DNA of 64,000 bases, taken from assembly GCF_900141855.1 (NCBI RefSeq), contig NZ_FQYU01000001.1, positions 1,151,402 to 1,215,401 of the forward strand, in the 5' to 3' direction. Shown here one piece after another: positions 54,011 to 61,788 of the stretch. The DNA comes from Pseudozobellia thermophila (lineage in GTDB: Bacteria; Bacteroidota; Bacteroidia; Flavobacteriales; Flavobacteriaceae). Position 1 is the stretch's first letter; the number at the start of each line of letters is the position of its first letter. Under the pieces are notes generated by a model that saw nothing but the letters and a program-made list of their open reading frames with translations, made no database searches and was not told where the DNA came from. The translations under genes were made by a program, and so were the position numbers.

Positions 54011-55168
54011 ATGGAATTAGATTTTTTGGTGCCCGTCGAAGATAAGGTATTGGCACACTGTGAGCTATTGCCGCAACAAGCCTTGGGCAAGCATTTGAGG
54101 ATTCATACCCAGCGGGACGGCCTGCCCGACCTGAAGGGGGTTGACATAGCCATTATAGGGGTGAACGAGTCGAGAAACGCCTTTGAGAAGAAACCCGAGA
54201 AACTGGATATATCGGGCATACGCATCCAGCTCTACAAACTGTTGATGGGCAACTGGAATTCAACCTTGGCCGATATTGGCGATATTGAGGAAGGGGCTAC
54301 GGTCGAAGACACCTATTTTGTGGTCAAGAATACCTTGGCCGCCCTGATCAAGGAAGGTATCGTGCCGGTGATAATCGGGGCCACACAAGACATTACCTAT
54401 CCGGCCTATCGCGCTTTCGACGGGATCAAGGACCTGGTCAACCTGGTGGCCGTAGACAGTCGTTTTGATTTTGGTATGGATGACGAATTGATTTCATCGC
54501 ACTCGTACATGAGCAAGATCATTACCGAAAAACCCAATAACCTTTATAACTTTTCCAATATCGGCTATCAGAGCTATTTTAATGCACAGGAGGAAATGGA
54601 CCTGATGGAGCGCTTGTTCTTCGATGCCTATCGGTTGGGGGATCTGGGTGCCGACATATCCTTGGCCGAGCCCGTTCTGCGAAATGCGCACATGGTAAGT
54701 ATGGATGCCCGGGCCGTAAGGGCCAGTGAAATAGGACTGCTCGATAACTTTTCGCCCAATGGCTTCACGGGAAGGGAGATCTGTGCCATTTCGAGATATG
54801 CCGGTTTCAGTGATAAGGTGATGGTCTTTGGGATCTATGAAATGGAGAATGCCATGCAATCGTCCCAGCTTGTTGCCCAGATAATTTGGTATTTCATCGA
54901 AGGATATAATTTTCGGATTACCGAATCGCCGCTGGAGGAAGCGGAGAACTTTACCAAGTACAATGTGCCCTGCGATACCGAACAACTGGTGTTTTACAAG
55001 AGCAACCTGACCGATAGGTGGTGGGTTGAGGTACCTTCTATTTTGTCTTCGCACACTAAAACGAATGCCGTTGCGTTATTACCATGCACAAAAACGGACT
55101 ATTTGCAAGCTTGCGACCAAAATATCCCAGAAAGATGGCTGAAGGCTTACAAAAAAGGGTTCAATTAA
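54011..55168 (+). CDS. Arginase-fold protein with lost metal ligands
   Basis: A 385-residue protein of the ureohydrolase (arginase/formimidoylglutamase) superfamily, normally metal-dependent hydrolases. All three family signatures are recognisable by shape, but the metal ligands have changed. Signature 1 reads I-G-A-T-Q-D with Gln126 where His is expected, signature 2 reads V-D-S-R-F-D with Arg151 for His, and signature 3 reads S-M-D-A-R-A with Arg234 for Asp. Only Asp149, Asp153 and Asp232 of the six expected ligands remain. It is therefore unlikely to be a working formimidoylglutamase, the usual automatic name. No hut genes are nearby; gldK starts 189 bp downstream. A structural or regulatory role in gliding or type IX secretion is an inference from position. 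Confidence 0.85.
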   Translation: MELDFLVPVEDKVLAHCELLPQQALGKHLRIHTQRDGLPDLKGVDIAIIGVNESRNAFEKKPEKLDISGIRIQLYKLLMGNWNSTLADIGDIEEGATVEDTYFVVKNTLAALIKEGIVPVIIGATQDITYPAYRAFDGIKDLVNLVAVDSRFDFGMDDELISSHSYMSKIITEKPNNLYNFSNIGYQSYFNAQEEMDLMERLFFDAYRLGDLGADISLAEPVLRNAHMVSMDARAVRASEIGLLDNFSPNGFTGREICAISRYAGFSDKVMVFGIYEMENAMQSSQLVAQIIWYFIEGYNFRITESPLEEAENFTKYNVPCDTEQLVFYKSNLTDRWWVEVPSILSSHTKTNAVALLPCTKTDYLQACDQNIPERWLKAYKKGFN

Positions 55169-55356
55169 AGAGGCTATGGTTTAAAAGGCTTTTGTACAAG
55201 GGCTTCAGCTACCATGGCGGGATGTAATAACAGTGTCAAAAAAAATAAAGTATAATTGCCGTTGATACAATAATTTAAATAAATCACAGTTTTAGAGTGT
55301 AGAATTAAATCATAGTATTTGCAGTTAATAACCAGAATCGAAATTTAACCTAAAGT

Positions 55357-56712
55357 ATGAAAAAGCTATTGTTATCATCTATAGCGTTTGTTTTTTTGCT
55401 CAGTAGTTGTGGGTCAAGAACAAAAGGAGAGCTAGTCGGGGCCCAAGGCAAAAAATGGTATCCGGAGAAACCCTATGGGATGGTGCTCATTCCAAGAGGT
55501 TCCTTTATAATGGGTAAGACCGAGGAGGACCAGGCTAAGATCATGAACGCACCCACAAAGACCGTTACGGTCAGATCGTTCTATATGGATGATACCGAAA
55601 TTACGAATAGCGAGTATCGCCAGTTCGTAGAATGGGTAAAAGACTCCATTACCAGGACCAGGTTGGCCATTTTGGCCGATGAGCTTGGCTTGGGCCCGGA
55701 AGATGGGGGTATTGGTGAATACGCCTTCAAGGATGCCGATACGACCAAACTTTCGGCCTATGACAAGTATATGCTGGATAATTATGCCGGTATGGGCGAG
55801 ACTGGTTATGAGGGAAGGGCGTTGAACAAAGACCAAGACCTGGTTTGGGATATTTCGGAGTATCCCGATGAGTATTATACCGAGGTGATGGATTCTTTGT
55901 ACATCCCGGAAGAGGAGTCGTACAATGGTCAGCGTACCATCGACGTCACCAAGTTGAAGTACAAATACAGTTGGATGGATATTGAAGCCGCGGCCCGCTC
56001 AAGGACGGGTAGCAGAAAGGATTTTATCCGTCACGAAGAATTGGAGATTTATCCCGACACCACGGTTTGGATCCGCGATTTCGAATATTCCTATAACGAG
56101 CCGATGCACAACGATTACTTTTGGCACGATGCCTATAGCGACTATCCTGTTGTAGGGGTGTCATGGGACCAGGCGAGGGCCTTCTGTAATTGGAGGACCA
56201 AGTTGAAGAACGACGACCAAAAGAGCCGGGGCAAACAGTTTGTCAACCAGTTCAGGTTGCCTACCGAGGCCGAATGGGAGTATGCCGCCAGAGGTGGTAT
56301 CGAAGGAGGGACCTATCCTTGGGGCGGTCCGTACGTAATAAGCGATACCGGTTGCTTTATGGCCAACTTTAAGCCCCAGAGGGGCGATTATGCCGCAGAT
56401 GCCGCCCTGTATACCGTAGAGGCGAAATCTTATGAGCCAAACGACTATAACCTGTACAATATGGCGGGTAACGTTTCTGAGTGGACCAACTCGAGCTATG
56501 ATCCGAACTCCTACGAATTCGTTTCGACCATGAACCCCAACGGTGGTGATGCCGCCAATGCCAGAAAGGTTATTCGCGGTGGTTCTTGGAAAGACGTTGC
56601 TTACTTCCTACAGGTAAGTACCCGCGATTACGAATACGCCGATTCGGCCCGTAGCTATATAGGGTTCAGGACCGTTCAGGATTATATGGGGGAAGAAGAT
56701 TCGACCCAATAA
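55357..56712 (+). CDS. gldK: Gliding/T9SS lipoprotein GldK
   Basis: A 451-residue lipoprotein of the type IX secretion and gliding machinery. The signal ends L-S-S-C (Cys18); the rest is a formylglycine-generating-enzyme/sulfatase-modifying fold (M-V-L-I-P-R-G-S-F-I-M-G, F-R-L-P-T-E-A-E-W-E-Y-A-A-R-G-G, G-N-V-S-E-W, R-G-G-S-W). GldK forms a periplasmic ring with GldN attached to the outer membrane. It starts the gldKLMN genes; 170 bp separate it from gldL. Confidence 0.96.
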   Translation: MKKLLLSSIAFVFLLSSCGSRTKGELVGAQGKKWYPEKPYGMVLIPRGSFIMGKTEEDQAKIMNAPTKTVTVRSFYMDDTEITNSEYRQFVEWVKDSITRTRLAILADELGLGPEDGGIGEYAFKDADTTKLSAYDKYMLDNYAGMGETGYEGRALNKDQDLVWDISEYPDEYYTEVMDSLYIPEEESYNGQRTIDVTKLKYKYSWMDIEAAARSRTGSRKDFIRHEELEIYPDTTVWIRDFEYSYNEPMHNDYFWHDAYSDYPVVGVSWDQARAFCNWRTKLKNDDQKSRGKQFVNQFRLPTEAEWEYAARGGIEGGTYPWGGPYVISDTGCFMANFKPQRGDYAADAALYTVEAKSYEPNDYNLYNMAGNVSEWTNSSYDPNSYEFVSTMNPNGGDAANARKVIRGGSWKDVAYFLQVSTRDYEYADSARSYIGFRTVQDYMGEEDSTQ

Positions 56713-56881
56713 AATAATAAAATAGGGAACCAAGCCCCAAGGGGAAAGGGTCCCGGCAAATAGTTAAAGTTCAAATACACCGTTCCGGATCGCAATTGAG
56801 AAATGCGATTGGGGACAATAGTTCCAAACATTAAACCAAATCTTTATTTTTAACATTAAATTTCAAATTAAATCTTAAATT

Positions 56882-57535
56882 ATGGCACAGTCAAAATCAA
56901 CAAAAAAACTGTTTAACATGGCCTACGGCCTTGGAGCATCGGTAGTAATCATTGGTGCATTGTTTAAAATCCTTCACTGGGAGCTTGGCCCCTTAAACGG
57001 TGGTGTCCTACTTGCCATCGGTCTTATTACCGAAGCGCTTATTTTTGCTATTAGTGCCTTTGAACCGGTAGACGACGAATACGATTGGTCTTTGGTATAC
57101 CCAGAGTTGGCCGGAGGTGAATCGCAACAAAGAAAGAGCAGTGAAGCTGCCGAGATCAAGGAAGCAGAGGCCTCATTGTCGGCTAAACTGGACAACTTGC
57201 TGAAAGAAGCCGGTGTCGATGCCAACTTGATGGAGAGCCTAGGTACCAGCATTAGGAATTTCGAAGGTGCCGCCAAAGGTATCGCCCCGACCGTCGATGC
57301 AATGGAATCTACAAGAAAATATTCCGAGGAAATGTTGCAGGCCGCCGCTCAAATGGAGTCTTTGAACAGCCTGTACAAAGTTCAATTGGAGAGTGCGAGC
57401 AAACAAGCCTCGGTCAACGAAGAAGTGGTGCAGAACGCCGCGGCACTTAAAGACCAAATGGAATCCTTGGCAACCAACCTTTCTTCCTTGAACGGAGTAT
57501 ACGGTGGTATGTTGAGCGCAATGACCAGAAACTAA
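56882..57535 (+). CDS. gldL: Gliding/T9SS motor protein GldL
   Basis: A 217-residue inner-membrane protein with two helices near the N-terminus (about 15-36 and 42-60), including a conserved G-A-L-F-K-I-L-H-W and a Glu in the second helix that fits proton-channel function. A cytoplasmic helical tail follows (residues 80-217). With GldM it forms the proton-motive-force-driven motor. It starts 170 bp after gldK; gldM follows 51 bp downstream. Confidence 0.96.
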   Translation: MAQSKSTKKLFNMAYGLGASVVIIGALFKILHWELGPLNGGVLLAIGLITEALIFAISAFEPVDDEYDWSLVYPELAGGESQQRKSSEAAEIKEAEASLSAKLDNLLKEAGVDANLMESLGTSIRNFEGAAKGIAPTVDAMESTRKYSEEMLQAAAQMESLNSLYKVQLESASKQASVNEEVVQNAAALKDQMESLATNLSSLNGVYGGMLSAMTRN

Positions 57536-57586
57536 TTAGATATTAGTATCCCCAAATCATTAATTAATCAAATCTAATTAGAAAAC

Positions 57587-59146
57587 ATGGCAGGAGGAAA
57601 ACAAACACCACGTCAGAAGATGATCAACCTAATGTATCTGGTGTTCATCGCAATGTTGGCGTTAAACATGAGTAAGGAAGTACTTTCGGCTTTCGGTATT
57701 ATGAACGAAAGACTAGAGGCTTCCAACGCCAAAACAATAGAAAGTAACGAAGCCTACTTGGCTAATTTGGAAACCAAGGCATCGGAAGATGCCGCCAAGT
57801 ATAAGAAGTTATACGAAGACGCCCAGAAGATCAAGGCTATGTCCAAAGAGTTTTACGATTATTTGGACGGTCTTAAGACCGAGATGATGGAAGGCGTCGA
57901 AGATCCCAAGGATTATATGGTAATGGACAAGTCCGATTACCTAGACCAAAAGTTCTTCCAAGGAGATGGCCTTTCAGAAGGTGGAAAAGAGTTCTTGAAG
58001 CGCATCCACGATTACCGCGACCAGGTTTCGGCCATGGTGCCCAAAGGAATCAAGTCTTCGGTAGAAGCTAGGTTCGAAACCGGTGACGAGAACGGAAAAG
58101 TGGAAACGCGCGACGGTTCCAAGGTCGATTGGATCAAATATCACTACGAAGGATTCCCTCAAGTGGCTTCTTTGGCTAAATTGACTGCGCTGCAAGCCGA
58201 TATAAAGGCTACCGAAGAGTCTGCCTTGAAGGCTATGCTCGAAGGTGAGTTGAGCGATCAGGTTTCCTTGAAGAACTTCCAGACCTCTTTGTTCGGTAGT
58301 AAGTCCGCTTACTACAGTGGAGAAAAATACGATGGTAAGATCATTATCAGCAAAACGGACAACAGCTCCAAGCCTGTAAGGGCCGAGTTGACCTTGGACG
58401 GACGTAAACTTACCGAAGGAACCGATTATAGGTTGGAAGAAGGTGGGGTCAAAATGTTGATCAGCGCCGGTTCTCCAGGAGACCATGTTGTAAAGGGAAA
58501 ACTTTTCTTCCAACAAGATGGGGAAGAGATCGAAGTGCCTGTGAACAATACCTTTGCTACCATCAGCAAGCCTAATGCCGCCTTGATCGCCGCCGACAAG
58601 ATGAACGTTGTCTATAGGGGCGTTGCCAACCCGATGTCCATCTCTATTCCGGGTATACCCAACAACAAGGTAAAAGCTTCGGCTCCAGGTCTTAAGTCCG
58701 TTGGAGGCAGTAAGTACGTAATGAACCCAGGTAAGGGTAGAACGGTTACCATTACCGCTTCAGGTACATTGCCTGATGGCCAAACGGTTTCGTCTAAGTC
58801 CGAATTCAGGATCAAGGATATTCCAAGGCCTGCAGGTACCGTAAGCAAGCAAGATGGTACGGTTAAGTTGCCAAGGGCCAACATGGAGATAGCTACTATC
58901 GGAGCTATGTTGGAAGACTTTGACTTTGATCTGAACCTCGCGGTTAGCGGATTTAAGTTCAAGGTGCCCGGCCAGCCTACCGTAAGTGTAAAAGGCAACA
59001 AGTTGAACGGTATGGCCAAAACAGCCTTGAAAAGGGCTAAAAGGGGAGATGTGGTTCAGATATTCGATATCGAGGCCTACATCACCAATAACAAGAGTTA
59101 CAAGTTGAAAAAAGTATCTCCTGTAGTCGTGGAGATCACAAACTAA
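57587..59146 (+). CDS. gldM: Gliding/T9SS motor protein GldM
   Basis: A 519-residue protein. One N-terminal membrane helix (about 15-34, M-I-N-L-M-Y-L-V-F-I-A-M-L-A-L-N-M) sits inside GldL; a helical part (about 40-220) and a series of beta-sandwich domains extend across the periplasm to the GldKN ring. It transmits motor torque. A hairpin lies between its stop and gldN. Confidence 0.97.
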   Translation: MAGGKQTPRQKMINLMYLVFIAMLALNMSKEVLSAFGIMNERLEASNAKTIESNEAYLANLETKASEDAAKYKKLYEDAQKIKAMSKEFYDYLDGLKTEMMEGVEDPKDYMVMDKSDYLDQKFFQGDGLSEGGKEFLKRIHDYRDQVSAMVPKGIKSSVEARFETGDENGKVETRDGSKVDWIKYHYEGFPQVASLAKLTALQADIKATEESALKAMLEGELSDQVSLKNFQTSLFGSKSAYYSGEKYDGKIIISKTDNSSKPVRAELTLDGRKLTEGTDYRLEEGGVKMLISAGSPGDHVVKGKLFFQQDGEEIEVPVNNTFATISKPNAALIAADKMNVVYRGVANPMSISIPGIPNNKVKASAPGLKSVGGSKYVMNPGKGRTVTITASGTLPDGQTVSSKSEFRIKDIPRPAGTVSKQDGTVKLPRANMEIATIGAMLEDFDFDLNLAVSGFKFKVPGQPTVSVKGNKLNGMAKTALKRAKRGDVVQIFDIEAYITNNKSYKLKKVSPVVVEITN

Positions 59147-59160
59147 TATTAAGTGAAAAA

Positions 59161-59183
59161 CCGGGCAGCCATTGGTTGCCCGG
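59161..59183 (+). promoter_or_regulatory. Hairpin between gldM and gldN
   Basis: A 10-bp GC-rich stem (CCGGGCAGCC with GGTTGCCCGG, one G-T pair, loop of 3) directly precedes gldN, followed by TAATTTT. The T tract is weak, so it is more likely an attenuator, RNA-processing site or mRNA stabiliser than a full terminator. Confidence 0.55.
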
Positions 59184-59203
59184 TAATTTTAAAATTGACA
59201 AAC

Positions 59204-60106
59204 ATGAATTGGAAGAATGTTTTAGTAATCGGAGCAGTAACTTTGTTACCTGTTTCCATGATGGCCCAGGCGAACATCCTAAACGCCAAAAAGCCGGAGG
59301 AAATCGGAATAAAGACCGAGGCCCAGAAGGCTTTGGACAACGATGCACCCTTGGAATACGGTTATGTCGACGATCGTGACATACTTTGGTCCAAGACGGT
59401 TTGGGAGGTCATCGACCTTGATGAAAGGGTGAATTTCCCTTTGTATTATCCGACCGACACCGTTGATATAGGTAGCGACAGAAGATCCCTGTACGATGTG
59501 TTGTTAAGGAGCATTAAAAATGGTGAGCTCGAAGACGTCTATGCCGATTCGTACTTTACCGATAAGCGAAAGTTTTCCGACCTTGAGGCTACTTTGCAAA
59601 GGGTCGATACCACCGATTATGGATACGAACAGATCAATGCCGGTGAAGAACTTTCTCCCGAGTACGTCATGAAAAGAAGCATTACGGCCGCCGATATCGA
59701 AGAATACCGTATCAAAGGCATGTGGTACTTCGACAAGCGCCAAGGAGAATTGAAGTACCGTCTTTTGGGTATAGCGCCCGTGGCTCCGGATGTCAACTTT
59801 ATAGACGATGAGTCCATGGATCCCGCAGATGCCAAGGTGGAGCTGTTCTGGGTATGGTACCCGGATGCCAGAAAGATCTTGCACGAGGCCAAGGTGTTCA
59901 ACCAAAGAAACTCGGCCCAGCCCATTTCCTTTGATATGTTGTTGAACGCAAGAAGGTTCAATGGGGTCATCTATAGGGAAGACAACGTACACGGCGACCG
60001 CAAGGTCAACGACTATATTCCCAACAATGCGTTGTTCCAATTGTTGGAGGCCAAAAGGATCCAAGAGACCATCCGCGACCGCGAACAAGACATGTGGGCT
60101 TATTAG
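59204..60106 (+). CDS. gldN: Gliding/T9SS protein GldN
   Basis: A 300-residue exported protein with a signal peptide (about 1-20, ending M-M-A-Q). The open frame extends back to 59153, but the ATG at 59204 gives a normal signal. Residues about 50-290 carry the GldN/PorN fold (L-W-S-K-T-V-W-E-V-I-D-L-D-E-R, R-I-K-G-M-W-Y-F-D). It joins GldK in the periplasmic ring. It is the last gene of the cluster and is followed by a strong terminator. Confidence 0.96.
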   Translation: MNWKNVLVIGAVTLLPVSMMAQANILNAKKPEEIGIKTEAQKALDNDAPLEYGYVDDRDILWSKTVWEVIDLDERVNFPLYYPTDTVDIGSDRRSLYDVLLRSIKNGELEDVYADSYFTDKRKFSDLEATLQRVDTTDYGYEQINAGEELSPEYVMKRSITAADIEEYRIKGMWYFDKRQGELKYRLLGIAPVAPDVNFIDDESMDPADAKVELFWVWYPDARKILHEAKVFNQRNSAQPISFDMLLNARRFNGVIYREDNVHGDRKVNDYIPNNALFQLLEAKRIQETIRDREQDMWAY

Positions 60107-60135
60107 GCCTAAAAAATATTCCAATTCAATAATAC

Positions 60136-60173
60136 AGGGCGCCCCGACCATTTGGTCGGGGCGCCCTTTTTCG
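60136..60173 (+). terminator. Strong terminator of gldKLMN
   Basis: A stem of about 14 bp (GGGCGCCCCGACCA and its complement) with a tiny loop followed by five T, 30 bases after gldN. Its strength fits the end of a highly expressed operon. Confidence 0.92.
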
Positions 60174-60208
60174 TTTCCATCCCGGTACCAAAAGAGGTTT
60201 ACATTGGT

Positions 60209-60216
60209 TACCTTTG
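60209..60216 (+). promoter_or_regulatory. -7 box before the FAD oxidoreductase
   Basis: TACCTTTG matches TAnnTTTG and ends five bases before the ATG at 60222, suggesting a leaderless message. No -33 TTTG was found. Confidence 0.5.
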
Positions 60217-60221
60217 CCCCC

Positions 60222-61259
60222 ATGTTGGATTATTTGATCGTAGGGCTTGGGCTGGCCGGCATTTCCTTTGCCGAGCGGCTCGATGGCGCCGATAAGACGT
60301 TTAAGGTGGTTAGCGACCGCTCACAAACCTCTTCAAGGGTTGCGGGCGGCTTGTACAATCCGGTAATTTTAAAACGCTTTACCTTGGCCTGGAAGGCCGA
60401 TGTGCAGTTGCAAGGGGCCAAGCCCTTCTATGCGGCCTTGGAGGCAAAGCTGGGGAGCTTGGACCACCCCTTTCCGGTCTATCGTCGCCTTAGTTCCATC
60501 GAAGAGCAGAACATGTGGTTCGAGGCATCCGATAAAATGGGACTGGGCAAGTTTCTATCGCCTACAATTCATCCGAATACCCATTCGAATATAGATGCCC
60601 CATTGGGCTTCGGGGAAGTGCTCCATACCGGACGCATCGATACCAATAAACTGGTCGATGGCTATACCGATCGGCTTGCTGAAAACGATAGGCTCCTCGC
60701 CGAAACCTTTGATTATGCCAAATTGCATATTAACGAGAGGTTTGTGGAGTACAAGGGTATCAGGGCAGGTAAAATTGTTTTTGCCGAAGGCTTCGGTATG
60801 AAGGGGAATCCCTTTTTTAACTACCTACCGCTCAATGGAAGCAAGGGCGAATACCTAGTGGTCAAGGCCGTGGACCTGAAAATCGATTTCGCCCTCAAAT
60901 CATCGGTCTTCGTTATCCCTTTGGGAAACGACCTCTATCAGGTCGGAGCCAACTACGAATGGAGGGATAAGACGAACGAGCCTACGCAAAGGACAAAGGA
61001 AGCCTTAGAGCAAAAGCTGGGCGCCTTGATATCGTGCGATTATGAGGTGGTGGGACAGCTGGCGGGGGTCAGGCCTACGGTAAGCGATAGAAGGCCCTTG
61101 GTAGGCAGGCATCCCGAACATAAAAACCTTTATGTACTCAACGGCTTCGGTTCGCGAGGGGTGCTGATCGCCCCTTATGCTTCAAGGCAGCTCCTTGATT
61201 TTATTGAGGAGGGTATCGCCCTCGATGCCGAAATGGACATTCGCCGTTTTGACAACTAG
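60222..61259 (+). CDS. FAD-dependent oxidoreductase (DAO family)
   Basis: 345 residues from the ATG at 60222; the open frame begins inside gldN at 59961, but only from 60222 does it read as a flavoprotein (Y-L-I-V-G-L-G-L-A-G-I-S-F-A). The FAD-binding Rossmann fold is at the start and a D-amino-acid-oxidase-type domain follows, with R-P-T-V-S-D-R-R-P-L-V-G and G-F-G-S-R-G near the C-terminus. The substrate is probably an amine or amino acid; none can be named. It runs to four bases from the convergent DUF983 gene. Confidence 0.88.
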   Translation: MLDYLIVGLGLAGISFAERLDGADKTFKVVSDRSQTSSRVAGGLYNPVILKRFTLAWKADVQLQGAKPFYAALEAKLGSLDHPFPVYRRLSSIEEQNMWFEASDKMGLGKFLSPTIHPNTHSNIDAPLGFGEVLHTGRIDTNKLVDGYTDRLAENDRLLAETFDYAKLHINERFVEYKGIRAGKIVFAEGFGMKGNPFFNYLPLNGSKGEYLVVKAVDLKIDFALKSSVFVIPLGNDLYQVGANYEWRDKTNEPTQRTKEALEQKLGALISCDYEVVGQLAGVRPTVSDRRPLVGRHPEHKNLYVLNGFGSRGVLIAPYASRQLLDFIEEGIALDAEMDIRRFDN

Positions 61260-61262
61260 GGC

Positions 61263-61652
61263 TTAGGAGTGTACCTTGCCGGCCTTTTTGTCGTACTTGA
61301 TAAAGAAATTGATCCAAATGTTCCTCGAAAGCCTGATAATGACCGGCATGAAGACGACCAAGGTTCCGATGATGGCGAAAAAGGTGTTCAACAACGAGGC
61401 TCCGAAAAAAACAAAGGCGATAATAAAGGCGGCTACGGCAAAGGCGACACCTACGGCATAGCTTACATACATCGCCCCATAAAAAAAAGAGGGCTCCATT
61501 TTGTATTTTAGGCCACAATGCGAGCAACGTTCGTGCATCTCAAAAAGGTGGCCCATTTTATAGGGGTTGGATTCAAGGTACATACTTTCGTTATGGCACC
61601 TGGGACAAGTTCCTGTTAAAATGCTGTATAGTTTGTTTCCTTTTTTTAACAT
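61263..61652 (-). CDS. DUF983 membrane protein
   Basis: 129 residues from the ATG at 61652; a TTG-started extension to 61670 overlaps the -7 box and is not needed. The N-terminal zinc-ribbon-like part has C-P-R-C and C-S-H-C pairs (about 15-47); two membrane helices follow (about 58-105). The biochemical function of DUF983 is not established, though some members sit near cytochrome oxidase genes; none is visible here. Confidence 0.85.
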   Translation of the reverse strand: MLKKGNKLYSILTGTCPRCHNESMYLESNPYKMGHLFEMHERCSHCGLKYKMEPSFFYGAMYVSYAVGVAFAVAAFIIAFVFFGASLLNTFFAIIGTLVVFMPVIIRLSRNIWINFFIKYDKKAGKVHS

Positions 61653-61667
61653 TTGCAAGAATTTTGA

Positions 61668-61675
61668 CAAAAGTA
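61668..61675 (-). promoter_or_regulatory. -7 box before the DUF983 gene
   Basis: On the minus strand TACTTTTG matches TAnnTTTG, 15 bases before the ATG at 61652. Confidence 0.45.
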
Positions 61676-61788
61676 AGTAATACGCCTATCTTTATCGGTA
61701 ATATTTGTTACAATTCAAACGTTTTTATCTCCGTGGTTTTCGAATGGCGAACTAGAAAGCGGAATATAATATCTCGAAACCAATTTCA

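Noticed and set aside
54011-55168. Working formimidoylglutamase
   Set aside because: Three of six metal ligands are replaced (Gln126, Arg151, Arg234) and no histidine-catabolism genes are adjacent.
59961-60221. N-terminal extension of the FAD oxidoreductase
   Set aside because: This part overlaps gldN and the gldN terminator and reads as low-complexity out-of-frame sequence. The Rossmann motif begins right after the ATG at 60222.
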